From AEGEAN-183 sp964614345 (GTDB lineage Bacteria > Pseudomonadota > Gammaproteobacteria > Magnimaribacterales > Magnimaribacteraceae), in assembly GCA_964614345.1 (NCBI GenBank), contig CAZTLP010000037.1:1-10352 (forward strand): a stretch of 10,352 bases of DNA, written 5' to 3'. The translations under genes were made by a program, and so were the position numbers. Within the stretch, counting starts at the first letter, position 1. Each line of letters begins with the position of its first letter. This document shows positions 1 through 7,044 of this stretch, piece after piece. Under the pieces are notes generated by a model. The model was given only the letters and a program-made list of their open reading frames with translations, searched no databases and was not told the DNA's origin.

Positions 1-429
1 TTGTCTCATTTCTTCACCCACTTTAACAAAACCATATTTCTCGTAGAAACCTTGGTTATGTTTAGTCGACTCTAAAATATAAAGTCCATATTCCTTACAA
101 CCCCTTTTTTTAGCTAACTTAATTGTTTCTTCAATTAACAAGCCTCCAACATTCTTTCCTCTGGCCTCTTTATCCACAACTAGCTCCTCTAATTGACAAT
201 ATTCACCGTTATATCTCAACGCAAGATTAAAAGAAATAGATGCCATTCCAAGAACAGTCCCATTTTCTTCAGCAACTACTAAACTACCTCTCTCATTGGA
301 AATTAAGTTTTTAAAAGTTTTAGAATCAAAAATTTCATGTGGATCAGATGTAGCTTTAGCCAAAACCTCGAGTAGTTCTGAGCATCTATTTTGATCTTCT
401 AATTTCGCCAGTCTTACAGTTACGGACAT
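1..429 (-). CDS. GNAT-family N-acetyltransferase, C-terminus cut by window edge
   Basis: This reads as 143 open codons from an ATG at 429 to the window edge with no stop, so the C-terminal end is missing. It is a GCN5-related N-acetyltransferase, a cytoplasmic enzyme that moves acetyl from acetyl-CoA to an amine. Motif A is clear at residues 81-100: beta strand EELVVDKEARGK, then the pyrophosphate-binding loop R90-G-K-N-V-G-G and the following helix. Motif B, NQGFYEKYGF, is at residues 125-134. An acidic-rich N-terminal half with VVAEENGTVLGMASI (51-65) fits beta strands 2-3. The start lies 6 bases after the stop of the upstream GST gene, and an AAAGG ribosome site sits inside that gene's last codons, so the two are probably cotranscribed. 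The substrate is not predictable; GNATs of this kind act on small amines, antibiotics or protein N-termini. Confidence 0.88.
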   Translation of the reverse strand, partial: MSVTVRLAKLEDQNRCSELLEVLAKATSDPHEIFDSKTFKNLISNERGSLVVAEENGTVLGMASISFNLALRYNGEYCQLEELVVDKEARGKNVGGLLIEETIKLAKKRGCKEYGLYILESTKHNQGFYEKYGFVKVGEEMRQ

Positions 430-435
430 GTTTTA

Positions 436-1191
436 TCAGCCTTTCATATTAGCAAGTTGCTCCTGAAGAACCACCAACCCTTTTTTATTTGCACTGATAA
501 TAGTTTCCATAGAAGGGGCTTCAGTACTTATATCTCCTAGCTCATATAATGAAGTATGAACTTCATCATGATAGGCAATTTGATTCATTTCTTCTAACCA
601 CCTTCTTATATTTGGTAAAGGTTCAAAGTCATAAACATTTGTAAACTTGCTCTGCAATTGCCCTATTTCAACATAAGCACTCATATCTGCGATCGTTAGT
701 TGATCTCCAGTAAGAAAGCGAGATTTAGCTAACCATCCATCTTCTAATGCCTTAAAAGCTTTTTCTATATTGGCCTGAGACATTTTTAAAAAATCTTCTG
801 AGAAGTTTAGATCTTTTCGAACTTTAGGCGCTACCAAACCAATAGATGCTTCTCTTACGTTCCTGTGATGGAGATGTAAATAAGAATCAACCTTTGCTCG
901 TTCTTCGTGATTACTGGGATATAAGTCAGTCCAATCATATTTATTACAGAGATAGCACATGATCGCGTGAGATTCTGATAAAACAAATCCGGTTTCTTTG
1001 TCTTCAATACTAGGTATCGTACCTGTTGGGAATTTAGCTAGATAATCGGGATGACGGCTACCTCCTTCGGAAGAAGTGCCTGGGTTGATTAAAGCCATTT
1101 CAAAAGACTTTTGTTTGTATAACATAAGCCATAGAACCGCTCTTACTGGTTGAGAAAAAGGTACGCCGTAAATTATTAATGGACTAGACAT
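436..1191 (-). CDS. Theta-like glutathione S-transferase
   Basis: This is a 251-residue soluble protein with a complete two-domain GST fold. The N-terminal thioredoxin-like domain (about 1-85) has YGVPFSQPVRAV with the probable theta-type catalytic Ser13, the cis-proline loop TGTIPSIED around Pro60, and the ESHAI motif (Glu73-Ser74) that binds the gamma-glutamyl part of glutathione. The helical C-terminal domain holds the N-capping box GDQLTIAD at 162-169. Such enzymes conjugate glutathione to electrophiles or dehalogenate or isomerise substrates; the true reaction here is unknown. The tail after about residue 220 is longer than in many theta GSTs. AAGGAG lies 5 bases before the ATG. It sits 29 bases after the DoxX gene and 6 before the GNAT gene. 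The family is confident; the class is inferred from the Ser motif. Confidence 0.9.
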   Translation of the reverse strand: MSSPLIIYGVPFSQPVRAVLWLMLYKQKSFEMALINPGTSSEGGSRHPDYLAKFPTGTIPSIEDKETGFVLSESHAIMCYLCNKYDWTDLYPSNHEERAKVDSYLHLHHRNVREASIGLVAPKVRKDLNFSEDFLKMSQANIEKAFKALEDGWLAKSRFLTGDQLTIADMSAYVEIGQLQSKFTNVYDFEPLPNIRRWLEEMNQIAYHDEVHTSLYELGDISTEAPSMETIISANKKGLVVLQEQLANMKG

Positions 1192-1220
1192 AGTTACTCC
1201 TTACTTTTTTTGATCTGGTC

Positions 1221-1649
1221 TTACTCATCAACTGTATTATAAGCTGGTCGAGTTACTGAGAAAGCCCAATAGAAAAATACAAACTGGAATACAAGACGAA
1301 CATAGAGTAGTGCAACAGGGAAGTCTGGAAACGCTTCAGGTGTAATGGCCATATAAATATTAGCAGGATAAACAGCAACCAGAAGTGCGACTAACCCCCA
1401 ACCAGCTATTTTACGTAAGCGAGGAATCAAAACACATATTCCTCCAAGTACTTCAAAAAATCCACTGACATAAACGGCTTCTGCATGCATTGGAAAAGCA
1501 GGAGGCATAATCGATAAATAAAAGTCTGGATTAACAAAGTGGTTTATTCCTATATTGATAAAAAAAGCAGCCAGCCCAAATAAAACTAACTTTCTCCATA
1601 ATCCAACGGGTAGTCCAAGTGCGACAGAAAGATTTGATAAAAAGCTCAT
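1221..1649 (-). CDS. DoxX-family integral membrane protein
   Basis: A 142-residue, four-helix inner-membrane protein with DoxX-family features: helices at roughly 17-37, 57-76, 80-102 and 110-130, the N-terminal signature GINHFVNPDFYLSIMPP, and EVLGGICVLIPRLRKIAGWG joining helices 2 and 3. DoxX relatives are poorly understood. In Mycobacterium tuberculosis one forms a membrane complex with SodA and the thiosulfate sulfurtransferase SseA that supports thiol and oxidative-stress homeostasis, so a redox role beside a GST gene would fit, but that is inference. Its ATG overlaps the TGA stop of the dioxygenase gene by the ATGA arrangement, which strongly suggests translational coupling and a shared transcript. 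The GST gene follows 29 bases downstream. Confidence 0.87.
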   Translation of the reverse strand: MSFLSNLSVALGLPVGLWRKLVLFGLAAFFINIGINHFVNPDFYLSIMPPAFPMHAEAVYVSGFFEVLGGICVLIPRLRKIAGWGLVALLVAVYPANIYMAITPEAFPDFPVALLYVRLVFQFVFFYWAFSVTRPAYNTVDE

Positions 1650-2509
1650 TTAAGAGTTTCGTAAAATTCTTTTTCTAAATCTGGTCGTATAGCCGCCACT
1701 GGATCTTTTAGATTGTCATAAAAACCTAAGCTTGAAGCTGCGCCCTTATATCCCATTAATCTGAGAAGATCTTCGGGTAATTCATTAAGAAGTTCAGAAG
1801 AATTTCCTAAGTATTGATTCTCTTCTTGTCTCAACCAACCCAAAGTATATTGAATTGTTAAGCCTATCCTGACTGATTCAGTGTTATTTGGACCAGCTCC
1901 ATGAAAAAGAGACCCAGTATAGAAAAGAACAGATCCAGCTTCCATTTCAGCAGGTCTAGTTTCTTTTTCAAAATTAATTGTGAGATTCTTGGCAGTACTT
2001 AAAGCTTCCTCAAAACTCGATTCATTTACTTTATGAGAGCCCGGAACTAATCTAGTTGCTCCATTTTCTGCTGTGAAATCCGTCAATGCCCACATTGTTG
2101 CTAGTGTTGTATCGAAACCTGAAGGAAAAGGGAAAAAATCGAAAGCCCATTGATCTCGATGTATGGGTTGTAGCTCAGCTCCAGGACCTACAGCTAATAC
2201 TTGAGCATTATGTAGTTGGAAATTTGTTGAATGAGATAAAGCTTTTTCAGTAACTTCTAATACTTTCGGATGCATGATGAGCTCTCTAGCCTTAGGAGAC
2301 CGAGCTATCACCAGCCCTGCCCTTTTTGTATGACGACCAGCAAACTTATCCTTTTTAGGTGTAGGTGTTAAATGAGGAACCAAATCAGATTTTATCTGTT
2401 CGACTGCTGATTTATCTATCAGATCTTTAATAATAACGCAGCCATTGGATTTAATCTCAGCCTCAATAGCTTCTATGCCTGCATCAGAATTTAAATAGTT
2501 AATAGCCAT
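1646..2509 (-). CDS. PhyH-type Fe(II)/2-oxoglutarate-dependent dioxygenase
   Basis: A 287-residue protein of the phytanoyl-CoA dioxygenase family. The iron facial triad is intact: His117 and Asp119 in PIHRDQWAFDFF, and distal His203 in GSLFHGAGPN. Arg214 sits 11 residues after the distal His, the position expected to hold the 2-oxoglutarate carboxylate. ENGATRLVPGSH (148-159) is the usual family segment before the distal strand. The enzyme should couple decarboxylation of 2-oxoglutarate to hydroxylation, or halogenation-like or demethylation chemistry, of a small molecule. The presence of Asp119 argues against a halogenase, which has Ala or Gly there. No signal peptide is seen, so it is cytoplasmic. 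The ATG is preceded by a modest GAGAAG site. The gene overlaps the DoxX start by 4 bases and follows the unknown membrane protein after 60 bases. Substrate unknown. Confidence 0.9.
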   Translation of the reverse strand: MAINYLNSDAGIEAIEAEIKSNGCVIIKDLIDKSAVEQIKSDLVPHLTPTPKKDKFAGRHTKRAGLVIARSPKARELIMHPKVLEVTEKALSHSTNFQLHNAQVLAVGPGAELQPIHRDQWAFDFFPFPSGFDTTLATMWALTDFTAENGATRLVPGSHKVNESSFEEALSTAKNLTINFEKETRPAEMEAGSVLFYTGSLFHGAGPNNTESVRIGLTIQYTLGWLRQEENQYLGNSSELLNELPEDLLRLMGYKGAASSLGFYDNLKDPVAAIRPDLEKEFYETLK

Positions 2510-2569
2510 ATCTTCTCATTCATTCGATAGGAAATATACTTTATACCCTAACCATTTTTATTAATATTC

Positions 2570-3082
2570 TCATTTTGGTAAAACCTTCTTTCCTATCTTG
2601 AAGATAGCTAAAAATATAATACATGCATAAAGGACCTTGACTAAAAGATGCTTTAGCATAGTTGTGCCATTGGCAAATTCAACTTGAGCGATCGAAATAT
2701 CTGGAAACTGATTTAACATCAAACAAATTTGAATATTTTCAATTAAATCTATCATTCCAACCAAACAAGGAAGGATAACTAACCACCGAAGAAAACTAAT
2801 TTCTACAAGGAATAAAATTAAACCTATGCCAAAAATTACATAAGAAATTGGAAATAATAAATCTAAAGTAAGGCTGGCCCAAGCGTATAAAGCCCTCCCA
2901 TTCTCACCATAAATTAAAAAACTCTGCTGAACCAAAGCCAAATCGTAACTTGGTAAAACATCAAGAATTTGACCGCCAAGTCTTTTTTCTAGGAAAAAGA
3001 AACCTGTCAAACAAATTAATATACCCAAAAAAGATAAGGCTAAGCTTTTTTTTGAATCTAAAACTATCAATAAGGAGTTCAT
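2570..3082 (-). CDS. Four-helix membrane protein of unknown function
   Basis: A 170-residue hydrophobic protein that I do not recognise. Likely transmembrane helices are at about 13-31, 70-93, 97-117 and 142-163, with a polar loop of about 35 residues between helices 1 and 2 containing GQILDVLPSYD. The segment DLIENIQI (112-119) puts two acidic residues and an Asn at the end of helix 3, the sort of charged intramembrane motif that is usually conserved for function. The C-terminus is basic (KIGKKVLPK), as expected for a cytoplasmic tail. A good AAGGA ribosome site lies 9 bases before the ATG, and the gene starts 34 bases after the GST-like gene stops, so it is probably cotranscribed with it. 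The open frame, the ribosome site and the coherent helix pattern support it as a real gene. Confidence 0.8.
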   Translation of the reverse strand: MNSLLIVLDSKKSLALSFLGILICLTGFFFLEKRLGGQILDVLPSYDLALVQQSFLIYGENGRALYAWASLTLDLLFPISYVIFGIGLILFLVEISFLRWLVILPCLVGMIDLIENIQICLMLNQFPDISIAQVEFANGTTMLKHLLVKVLYACIIFLAIFKIGKKVLPK

Positions 3083-3116
3083 ATAAAAAGTTCCTTAGAA
3101 ATAGCTTTATTACTTA

Positions 3117-3932
3117 TCACAAAGGATCACCCCCTAAAACTGCGGGTGTCTCACAATATGTGGTCAAAATAAACTGCTGGTGGTCCTCTATCCTTTTTGT
3201 AAGTGCCTCTTCAATCGCCGGGATCTTTGAATTTGCTTCAAAGAAAAAGAGCATGCCTGTATTTTGTTTTGTCTTCGGCATAATCTCTTCTGGTACAGGA
3301 AGCACGGTCATACTCATAGTAGCCCAATAGATGTCAGCAGCAGTAATCGAGTCACCCACAAGGTATTGCGATCCACGCTTTTCTTGTGCTTGTAGACGAT
3401 TATCGATCAAAGAAATGATCTCAGCGATCTTACCTGGGGCTGAGGAACTGGCTTCCTCACTATATCCATACTTTCGTCCCAAAGGACTATCTATAAGAAT
3501 CCTCATATTCCAAGTTAAACCATCCTCAGCCAAGATAACTGCACAAAGACCAAACATCTCAACTCTTAGATCAAAGTTATCAGGAATTAGAGACGGGCTA
3601 TCCGCGGCACCGATTTGTTCTGCTAAAGCCAGTTGTTCAATCCAGACATTCCTCGGCCGCTCCTCGTCGTGGAGCATTGTAGGCAAACTGGTCTGACTCG
3701 TAACTTCGTAGAGCTTTTCTTGCTTGTCCTTTCCGGTAGCTTCATCGATACCCATCTGTGGATGCAGAACTCTGATTAAAGGTACATTTTTTACAAAGCA
3801 AATGTTCTTTAGGGCTTCAGAATACATGGCCTGCATCCCAGGAACGAAAGTTACTCTCGTTCCTTTTGTCATCTCTGCTGCTTCATCAAGCGAGATGAAC
3901 TCAGGGTTTTGAGACTCTTTTATTTCAGTCAT
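3117..3932 (-). CDS. Divergent GST-like protein with atypical glutathione site
   Basis: A 271-residue protein with a recognisable but unusual GST fold. After an N-terminal extension of about 25 residues, a thioredoxin-like half runs VTFVPGMQAMYSEALKN, then a cis-proline loop TSLPTML (81-87). The position of the usual ESxAI glutathione-binding motif is occupied by RNVWIEQLALAEQIG. The strand-1/helix-1 loop lacks the ordinary Ser, Tyr or Cys catalytic pattern. The helical half contains YLVGDSITAADIYWAT (190-205), the conserved GST N-capping box. It may therefore bind something other than glutathione or be non-catalytic; that is inference. The start is well supported by GAGGAG 8 bases before the ATG. 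It follows the aminotransferase by 58 bases, with an inverted repeat in the gap. Its codons look richer in G+C than those of the membrane-protein gene behind it. Confidence 0.83.
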   Translation of the reverse strand: MTEIKESQNPEFISLDEAAEMTKGTRVTFVPGMQAMYSEALKNICFVKNVPLIRVLHPQMGIDEATGKDKQEKLYEVTSQTSLPTMLHDEERPRNVWIEQLALAEQIGAADSPSLIPDNFDLRVEMFGLCAVILAEDGLTWNMRILIDSPLGRKYGYSEEASSSAPGKIAEIISLIDNRLQAQEKRGSQYLVGDSITAADIYWATMSMTVLPVPEEIMPKTKQNTGMLFFFEANSKIPAIEEALTKRIEDHQQFILTTYCETPAVLGGDPL

Positions 3933-3959
3933 AATTTTTTCTCCTCAATCATCGTGGTT

Positions 3960-3999
3960 TTAATTTAGCTGACTTAATTGTGGCTTAAGTTTAAATTAA
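3960..3999. repeat. Imperfect hairpin spanning the aminotransferase stop codon
   Basis: Two nested inverted repeats are seen: outer arms TTAATTTA (3960-3967) and TAAATTAA (3992-3999), inner arms ACTTAA (3972-3977) and TTAAGT (3985-3990) around the loop TTGTGGC, with four unpaired bases on one side and one on the other. It covers the aminotransferase stop codon and most of the gap to the GST-like gene. The stems are AT-only and no T-run follows in the direction of transcription, so it is not a standard terminator. It could be a transcript-processing or stability element, or chance in AT-rich DNA. Confidence 0.45.
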
Positions 4000-5364
4000 T
4001 CCATCATCTCTCAGGTCTTCGAATGTTCTCTTGAATGCATCGATAACCTGATCAATCACATCTGGTTTGTGTGCGAAAGAAATGAAAGCAAGATGAATCC
4101 CGGGTACGATCACGTTGTGGCCTAGTAGATGAAGATAGAACTCCTTTTCTAAGGAATAGTGGCTATGATCTATATCACGTGATGATTCGATGGTTTCGCC
4201 ACCGAAAATCAGGTGCATCATAGAACCTGCATTCATCATCTGTGCTGGAATGTTGTTCGATCGACAAAATTCATTGATTTCTGTTGCTATTCGATCCCCC
4301 TGCTCATGTAAGTATGGATAAATCTTTTCCTGATTCTCTTTAAGGTACTCCAACATGCCAATACCTCCCGCCATTGTGAGAGGATTGCCACTAAATGTTC
4401 CTCCTGCAAAGATCGCTGGAGTCTTATCGGCACCGGAAAAAGTATTCATTACTCTTTTAGATCCTGCAACAACCCCAATAGGAAGTCCTCCACCAGCTGC
4501 TTTGCCGTAAGTCACTAGGTCTGGTTTGATATCGTAGTACTGCTGGCAACCGCCATATTCAATCCTAAACCCAGTAATAACTTCATCAAACATTAAAAGA
4601 ACTTCACACTCAGTGCAAACTTCCCGTAAACCTTCTAAAAACTCTTGATTATCGAGCCTAGGATTAGAACTTTGCACTGGTTCAATAACGACTAATGCTA
4701 GATTGTCTTTATGTTTACGGATAAGCTCATAAGCATTGGTATCGCGATAAGGAAGCATCATCATTAGATCTTTTGAAACTTCTTCAGGAATACCCGCTCC
4801 AAGTGTGGTGCTGGAGGGTGTTGAACGATCACTCTTAGAATCAGCCTTTACTAGCGCATAGTCATGAATACCATGGTATGACCCATCAAATAAGGCTACA
4901 GTTTTTTTACCGGTTACTGCTCGAGCTGCACGGAAAGCAAACATAGTAGCTTCACTACCAGAATTACAGAACATTACTTCATCCACTGCAGCTGAGGATT
5001 CCTTAATCAGTTCAGCAAGTCGTGCTTGTTGACCGTTAGGAATTCCATAGTGCCAACCCTTTTCAATTTGCGGACCAATTGCAGCTTCCACTGGTTCAGG
5101 CTTGTTTCCGAGTACATTAGGACCGAAGCCTCCAGTTAGATCGATGTAACGATTTCCATCTAGATCTGTGAGATAAGGTCCTTCAGCTGAGTCAATGTAA
5201 ATTTGATGCGGGAGATCGACAGTTTGAACCACTTCTTGGGCTAAGGCGGCTTGTCCACGGTGAGCTACTTCTTCACATTTGGCCGTTCTGTTAATAAGCT
5301 TGGTTCTTACAGCAAGAGATTTTTCGCCAAGATCGGGTTCTGACTGTTTGCTAGCGCTGCTCAT
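3991..5364 (-). CDS. Class III PLP aminotransferase, glutamate-1-semialdehyde aminomutase-like
   Basis: A 457-residue PLP fold-type I enzyme. Visible motifs: NSGSEATM (134-141) and GSYHGIHD (161-168) for cofactor phosphate and ring stacking; Asp260 in LMFDEVITGFR for the pyridine nitrogen; Lys288 in TYGKAAGGGLPIG for the Schiff base; and GGTFSGNP (321-328) for the phosphate of the partner subunit. The layout matches HemL, but HGIHD replaces the usual HGHxD, an N-terminal extension of about 35 residues is present, and the context is not tetrapyrrole synthesis. It is therefore more likely a paralogue acting on another amino or oxo acid than housekeeping hemL. A longer frame opens at an ATG at 5403, but the ATG at 5364 has a strong AAGGAAAGG site 6 bases upstream and is preferred. 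The GST-like gene follows by 58 bases. Confidence 0.9.
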   Translation of the reverse strand: MSSASKQSEPDLGEKSLAVRTKLINRTAKCEEVAHRGQAALAQEVVQTVDLPHQIYIDSAEGPYLTDLDGNRYIDLTGGFGPNVLGNKPEPVEAAIGPQIEKGWHYGIPNGQQARLAELIKESSAAVDEVMFCNSGSEATMFAFRAARAVTGKKTVALFDGSYHGIHDYALVKADSKSDRSTPSSTTLGAGIPEEVSKDLMMMLPYRDTNAYELIRKHKDNLALVVIEPVQSSNPRLDNQEFLEGLREVCTECEVLLMFDEVITGFRIEYGGCQQYYDIKPDLVTYGKAAGGGLPIGVVAGSKRVMNTFSGADKTPAIFAGGTFSGNPLTMAGGIGMLEYLKENQEKIYPYLHEQGDRIATEINEFCRSNNIPAQMMNAGSMMHLIFGGETIESSRDIDHSHYSLEKEFYLHLLGHNVIVPGIHLAFISFAHKPDVIDQVIDAFKRTFEDLRDDGLI

Positions 5365-5370
5365 TATTAG

Positions 5371-5379
5371 CCTTTCCTT
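5371..5379 (-). promoter_or_regulatory. Ribosome binding site fixing the aminotransferase start
   Basis: On the minus strand AAGGAAAGG lies 6 bases before the ATG at 5364. The alternative in-frame ATG at 5403 has no comparable purine-rich site, so this element argues for the shorter 457-residue protein. Confidence 0.7.
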
Positions 5380-5412
5380 ATTCCTTTTATTAGAGTGTAG
5401 CATTCAAGTAAC

Positions 5413-6405
5413 TTAATTTGCATTTCTTACCTTTTGATTTCTAACTGGTGAATAATCTCTTTTTATTTTTCCATCTACTAATATCTTTTCAAAATAAGTC
5501 TTAGCGCCAGTTGCTTCGTTCATGTCTTCAACATTTTGAATATGAAAGTGTAGATGAGGTTCCGAAGAGTTGCCCGAATTGCCGCAAAGTCCTAGTAAAT
5601 CTCCTTGTTTTACAGCTTGTCCTTCGCTAACCACTATGGAATCTTTTATGAAGTGAGCAAAAAATAAGAACTCATTATTGTCTGTTTTTATAATCACAGA
5701 ATTTCCTGGTAAGTAGATTGGATTGAGTTTGCCAGGGATATTATCTTTTACACCATCCACAACAAGGACAACTTCACCCTCTGAAGGTGAAATGATTCTC
5801 TTACCGAAAGCGTAATAATCTTCATTAATTTTTCCTTCATTCTTGAAACTTTTCCCTTCCTGATCCTTTATAAGAAAATCAAAAGCTCCCTTTTGAGCAT
5901 TACTCTCTACATGATAATTCTCTTCTTTAGTATCACCCCCCCAAAAAACAAACCATTCACCTTCGAAAGGAAGAATTAGCTTCGACTCATTCCTTAGTAA
6001 TTTTGGGGTTTCTACCCAAGGTGCAAAAAAGAGCCCATTTATCTCTGCCTTTTCATTTAATGAGATTTTCAAGGTTAAATATTCTTTTGAAGATTTATTT
6101 TTTAAGAATTCTGCTTTGAAGATCCCATAAGTATTCTCATATCTTAAAAACTCCTTTTCCGTAATAACTCCATATTGTTTTGAAAATTGAGATAAGACTT
6201 CTTCCAATTGGGTTAAAGGTAAGGCTTGTTTCATTTCAACAGAAAACATTTTATGAACACTTTTGAAATCTCTTTGATTGAAATGTTCTGCAAAAGTTTC
6301 GCTTTTCTGTATTAGCGTGTTTTGTTCCGTACCCACTAAAGTAAAGGATATAAGAAAAACCAGAATCAAGGGTAAAGGTTCTAATAATTTATTTATTTTA
6401 TTCAC
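5413..6405 (-). CDS. Exported M23/LytM-type metallopeptidase with DUF3887-like N-terminal domain
   Basis: A 330-residue protein with a hydrophobic N-terminal segment (about 9-25) acting as signal peptide or anchor, so it works in the periplasm. Residues 35-130 resemble the DUF3887 fold (SETFAEHFNQRDF near the start, APWVETP at the end). The C-terminal LytM domain has a complete active site: His165 and Asp176 (NYHVES, GAFDF), His251 in FFAHF, and His284/His286 in SEPHLHFHI, with the glycine-rich GNSGNSSE before it. M23 enzymes cut peptidoglycan cross-bridges or other glycine-rich peptides; because all metal ligands are present this is probably an active enzyme rather than an EnvC/NlpD-like activator. 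The start is a GTG with only a weak GAG upstream. The aminotransferase ATG lies 48 bases past its stop, so cotranscription is possible though functionally unexplained. Confidence 0.9.
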   Translation of the reverse strand: MNKINKLLEPLPLILVFLISFTLVGTEQNTLIQKSETFAEHFNQRDFKSVHKMFSVEMKQALPLTQLEEVLSQFSKQYGVITEKEFLRYENTYGIFKAEFLKNKSSKEYLTLKISLNEKAEINGLFFAPWVETPKLLRNESKLILPFEGEWFVFWGGDTKEENYHVESNAQKGAFDFLIKDQEGKSFKNEGKINEDYYAFGKRIISPSEGEVVLVVDGVKDNIPGKLNPIYLPGNSVIIKTDNNEFLFFAHFIKDSIVVSEGQAVKQGDLLGLCGNSGNSSEPHLHFHIQNVEDMNEATGAKTYFEKILVDGKIKRDYSPVRNQKVRNAN

Positions 6406-6550
6406 TTTATTCTCGTTGCCGTGCTATTTTAATACCATACGCATGATCATGACTTAAGTACTCTTACTTTTAAAAGAAATCTTCCATCTTTATTGTCTAT
6501 CATGCAAAAATTCTAGCAAAAGAACATCGTCTTATGACATTATTAAAAAT
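6406..6550. promoter_or_regulatory. Divergent intergenic region with stacked palindromes
   Basis: This 145-base spacer must hold the promoters of the M23 gene (minus) and the DUF2147 gene (plus). I see perfect palindromes CATGATCATG (6442-6451), directly abutting ACTTAAGT (6452-6459), and CTTTTAAAAG (6467-6476). They are plausible operator half-sites lying between the two starts. No convincing pair of -35 and -10 boxes stands out in either direction. Confidence 0.4.
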
Positions 6551-7036
6551 ATGAAAAAACTCCTGATATTATTAGTTTTACTAACTCCTCAAATTTTGAT
6601 TTCTGACGATGAAAATTCTTTAAAAGGCTACTGGCATGGCTTTGGATTAATTGTCCAGATTAAAGATTGTGAGAATAATTTTTGTGGAATGATAGAACAT
6701 ATGTTTGTTGATGATGGAGAAGATCCGAAACTAATATTGGATGAGAATAATAAGGATAAAGAGTTAAGATCAAGAACATTAATAGGTTCTAATATTCTTT
6801 ATGGAATAGACAAAAAACCAGACTCAAAAAGAACTTTTACTGGAAAAATATATAACCCAGAAGAAGGTAAATCTTATAAATCTAAAATAAGGCAACTAGA
6901 TAATGGCAATCTAGAAATAAAGGGATGCTTTGCAGTAGTTTGTCGCAAGATAGGAGAATGGTTACCTTTAAATGTGACTATAAACGATGAAGGTAAAAGG
7001 GTTGCTGAATTAGCAAAACCTTTAGCTATTTTTTGA
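6551..7036 (+). CDS. Exported DUF2147-family protein
   Basis: A 161-residue protein beginning with a lysine-hydrophobic signal peptide (MKKLLILLVLLTPQILIS, likely cleaved near residue 18), so the mature protein is periplasmic. The rest follows the DUF2147 pattern: GYWHGFG near residue 26, a Cys-containing IKDCENNFCGMIEH (37-50), a turn GKIYNPEEGKSYKSKI (98-113), then LEIKGCFAVVCRKIGEW (121-137). The four cysteines C40, C45, C126 and C131 could form disulfides after export. DUF2147 proteins are small beta-barrel-like proteins common in proteobacteria with no settled function; some act in envelope or stress settings. No clear Shine-Dalgarno site precedes the ATG. Base composition is notably AT-rich, with 16 G or C in the 60 bases from 6781. 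It converges on the aldo/keto reductase gene with an 8-base gap. Confidence 0.87.
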   Translation: MKKLLILLVLLTPQILISDDENSLKGYWHGFGLIVQIKDCENNFCGMIEHMFVDDGEDPKLILDENNKDKELRSRTLIGSNILYGIDKKPDSKRTFTGKIYNPEEGKSYKSKIRQLDNGNLEIKGCFAVVCRKIGEWLPLNVTINDEGKRVAELAKPLAIF

Positions 7037-7044
7037 TCTCCTAT

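Noticed and set aside
2950..3912. Plus-strand open frames at 2950-3330, 3331-3696 and 3724-3912
   Set aside because: They lie antisense to the membrane-protein and GST-like genes, have no ribosome sites or family motifs, and the minus-strand frames show clear domains.
5365..5403. Longer aminotransferase starting at the ATG at 5403
   Set aside because: The extra 13 residues are lysine- and asparagine-rich with no ribosome site, while the ATG at 5364 has AAGGAAAGG at ideal spacing.
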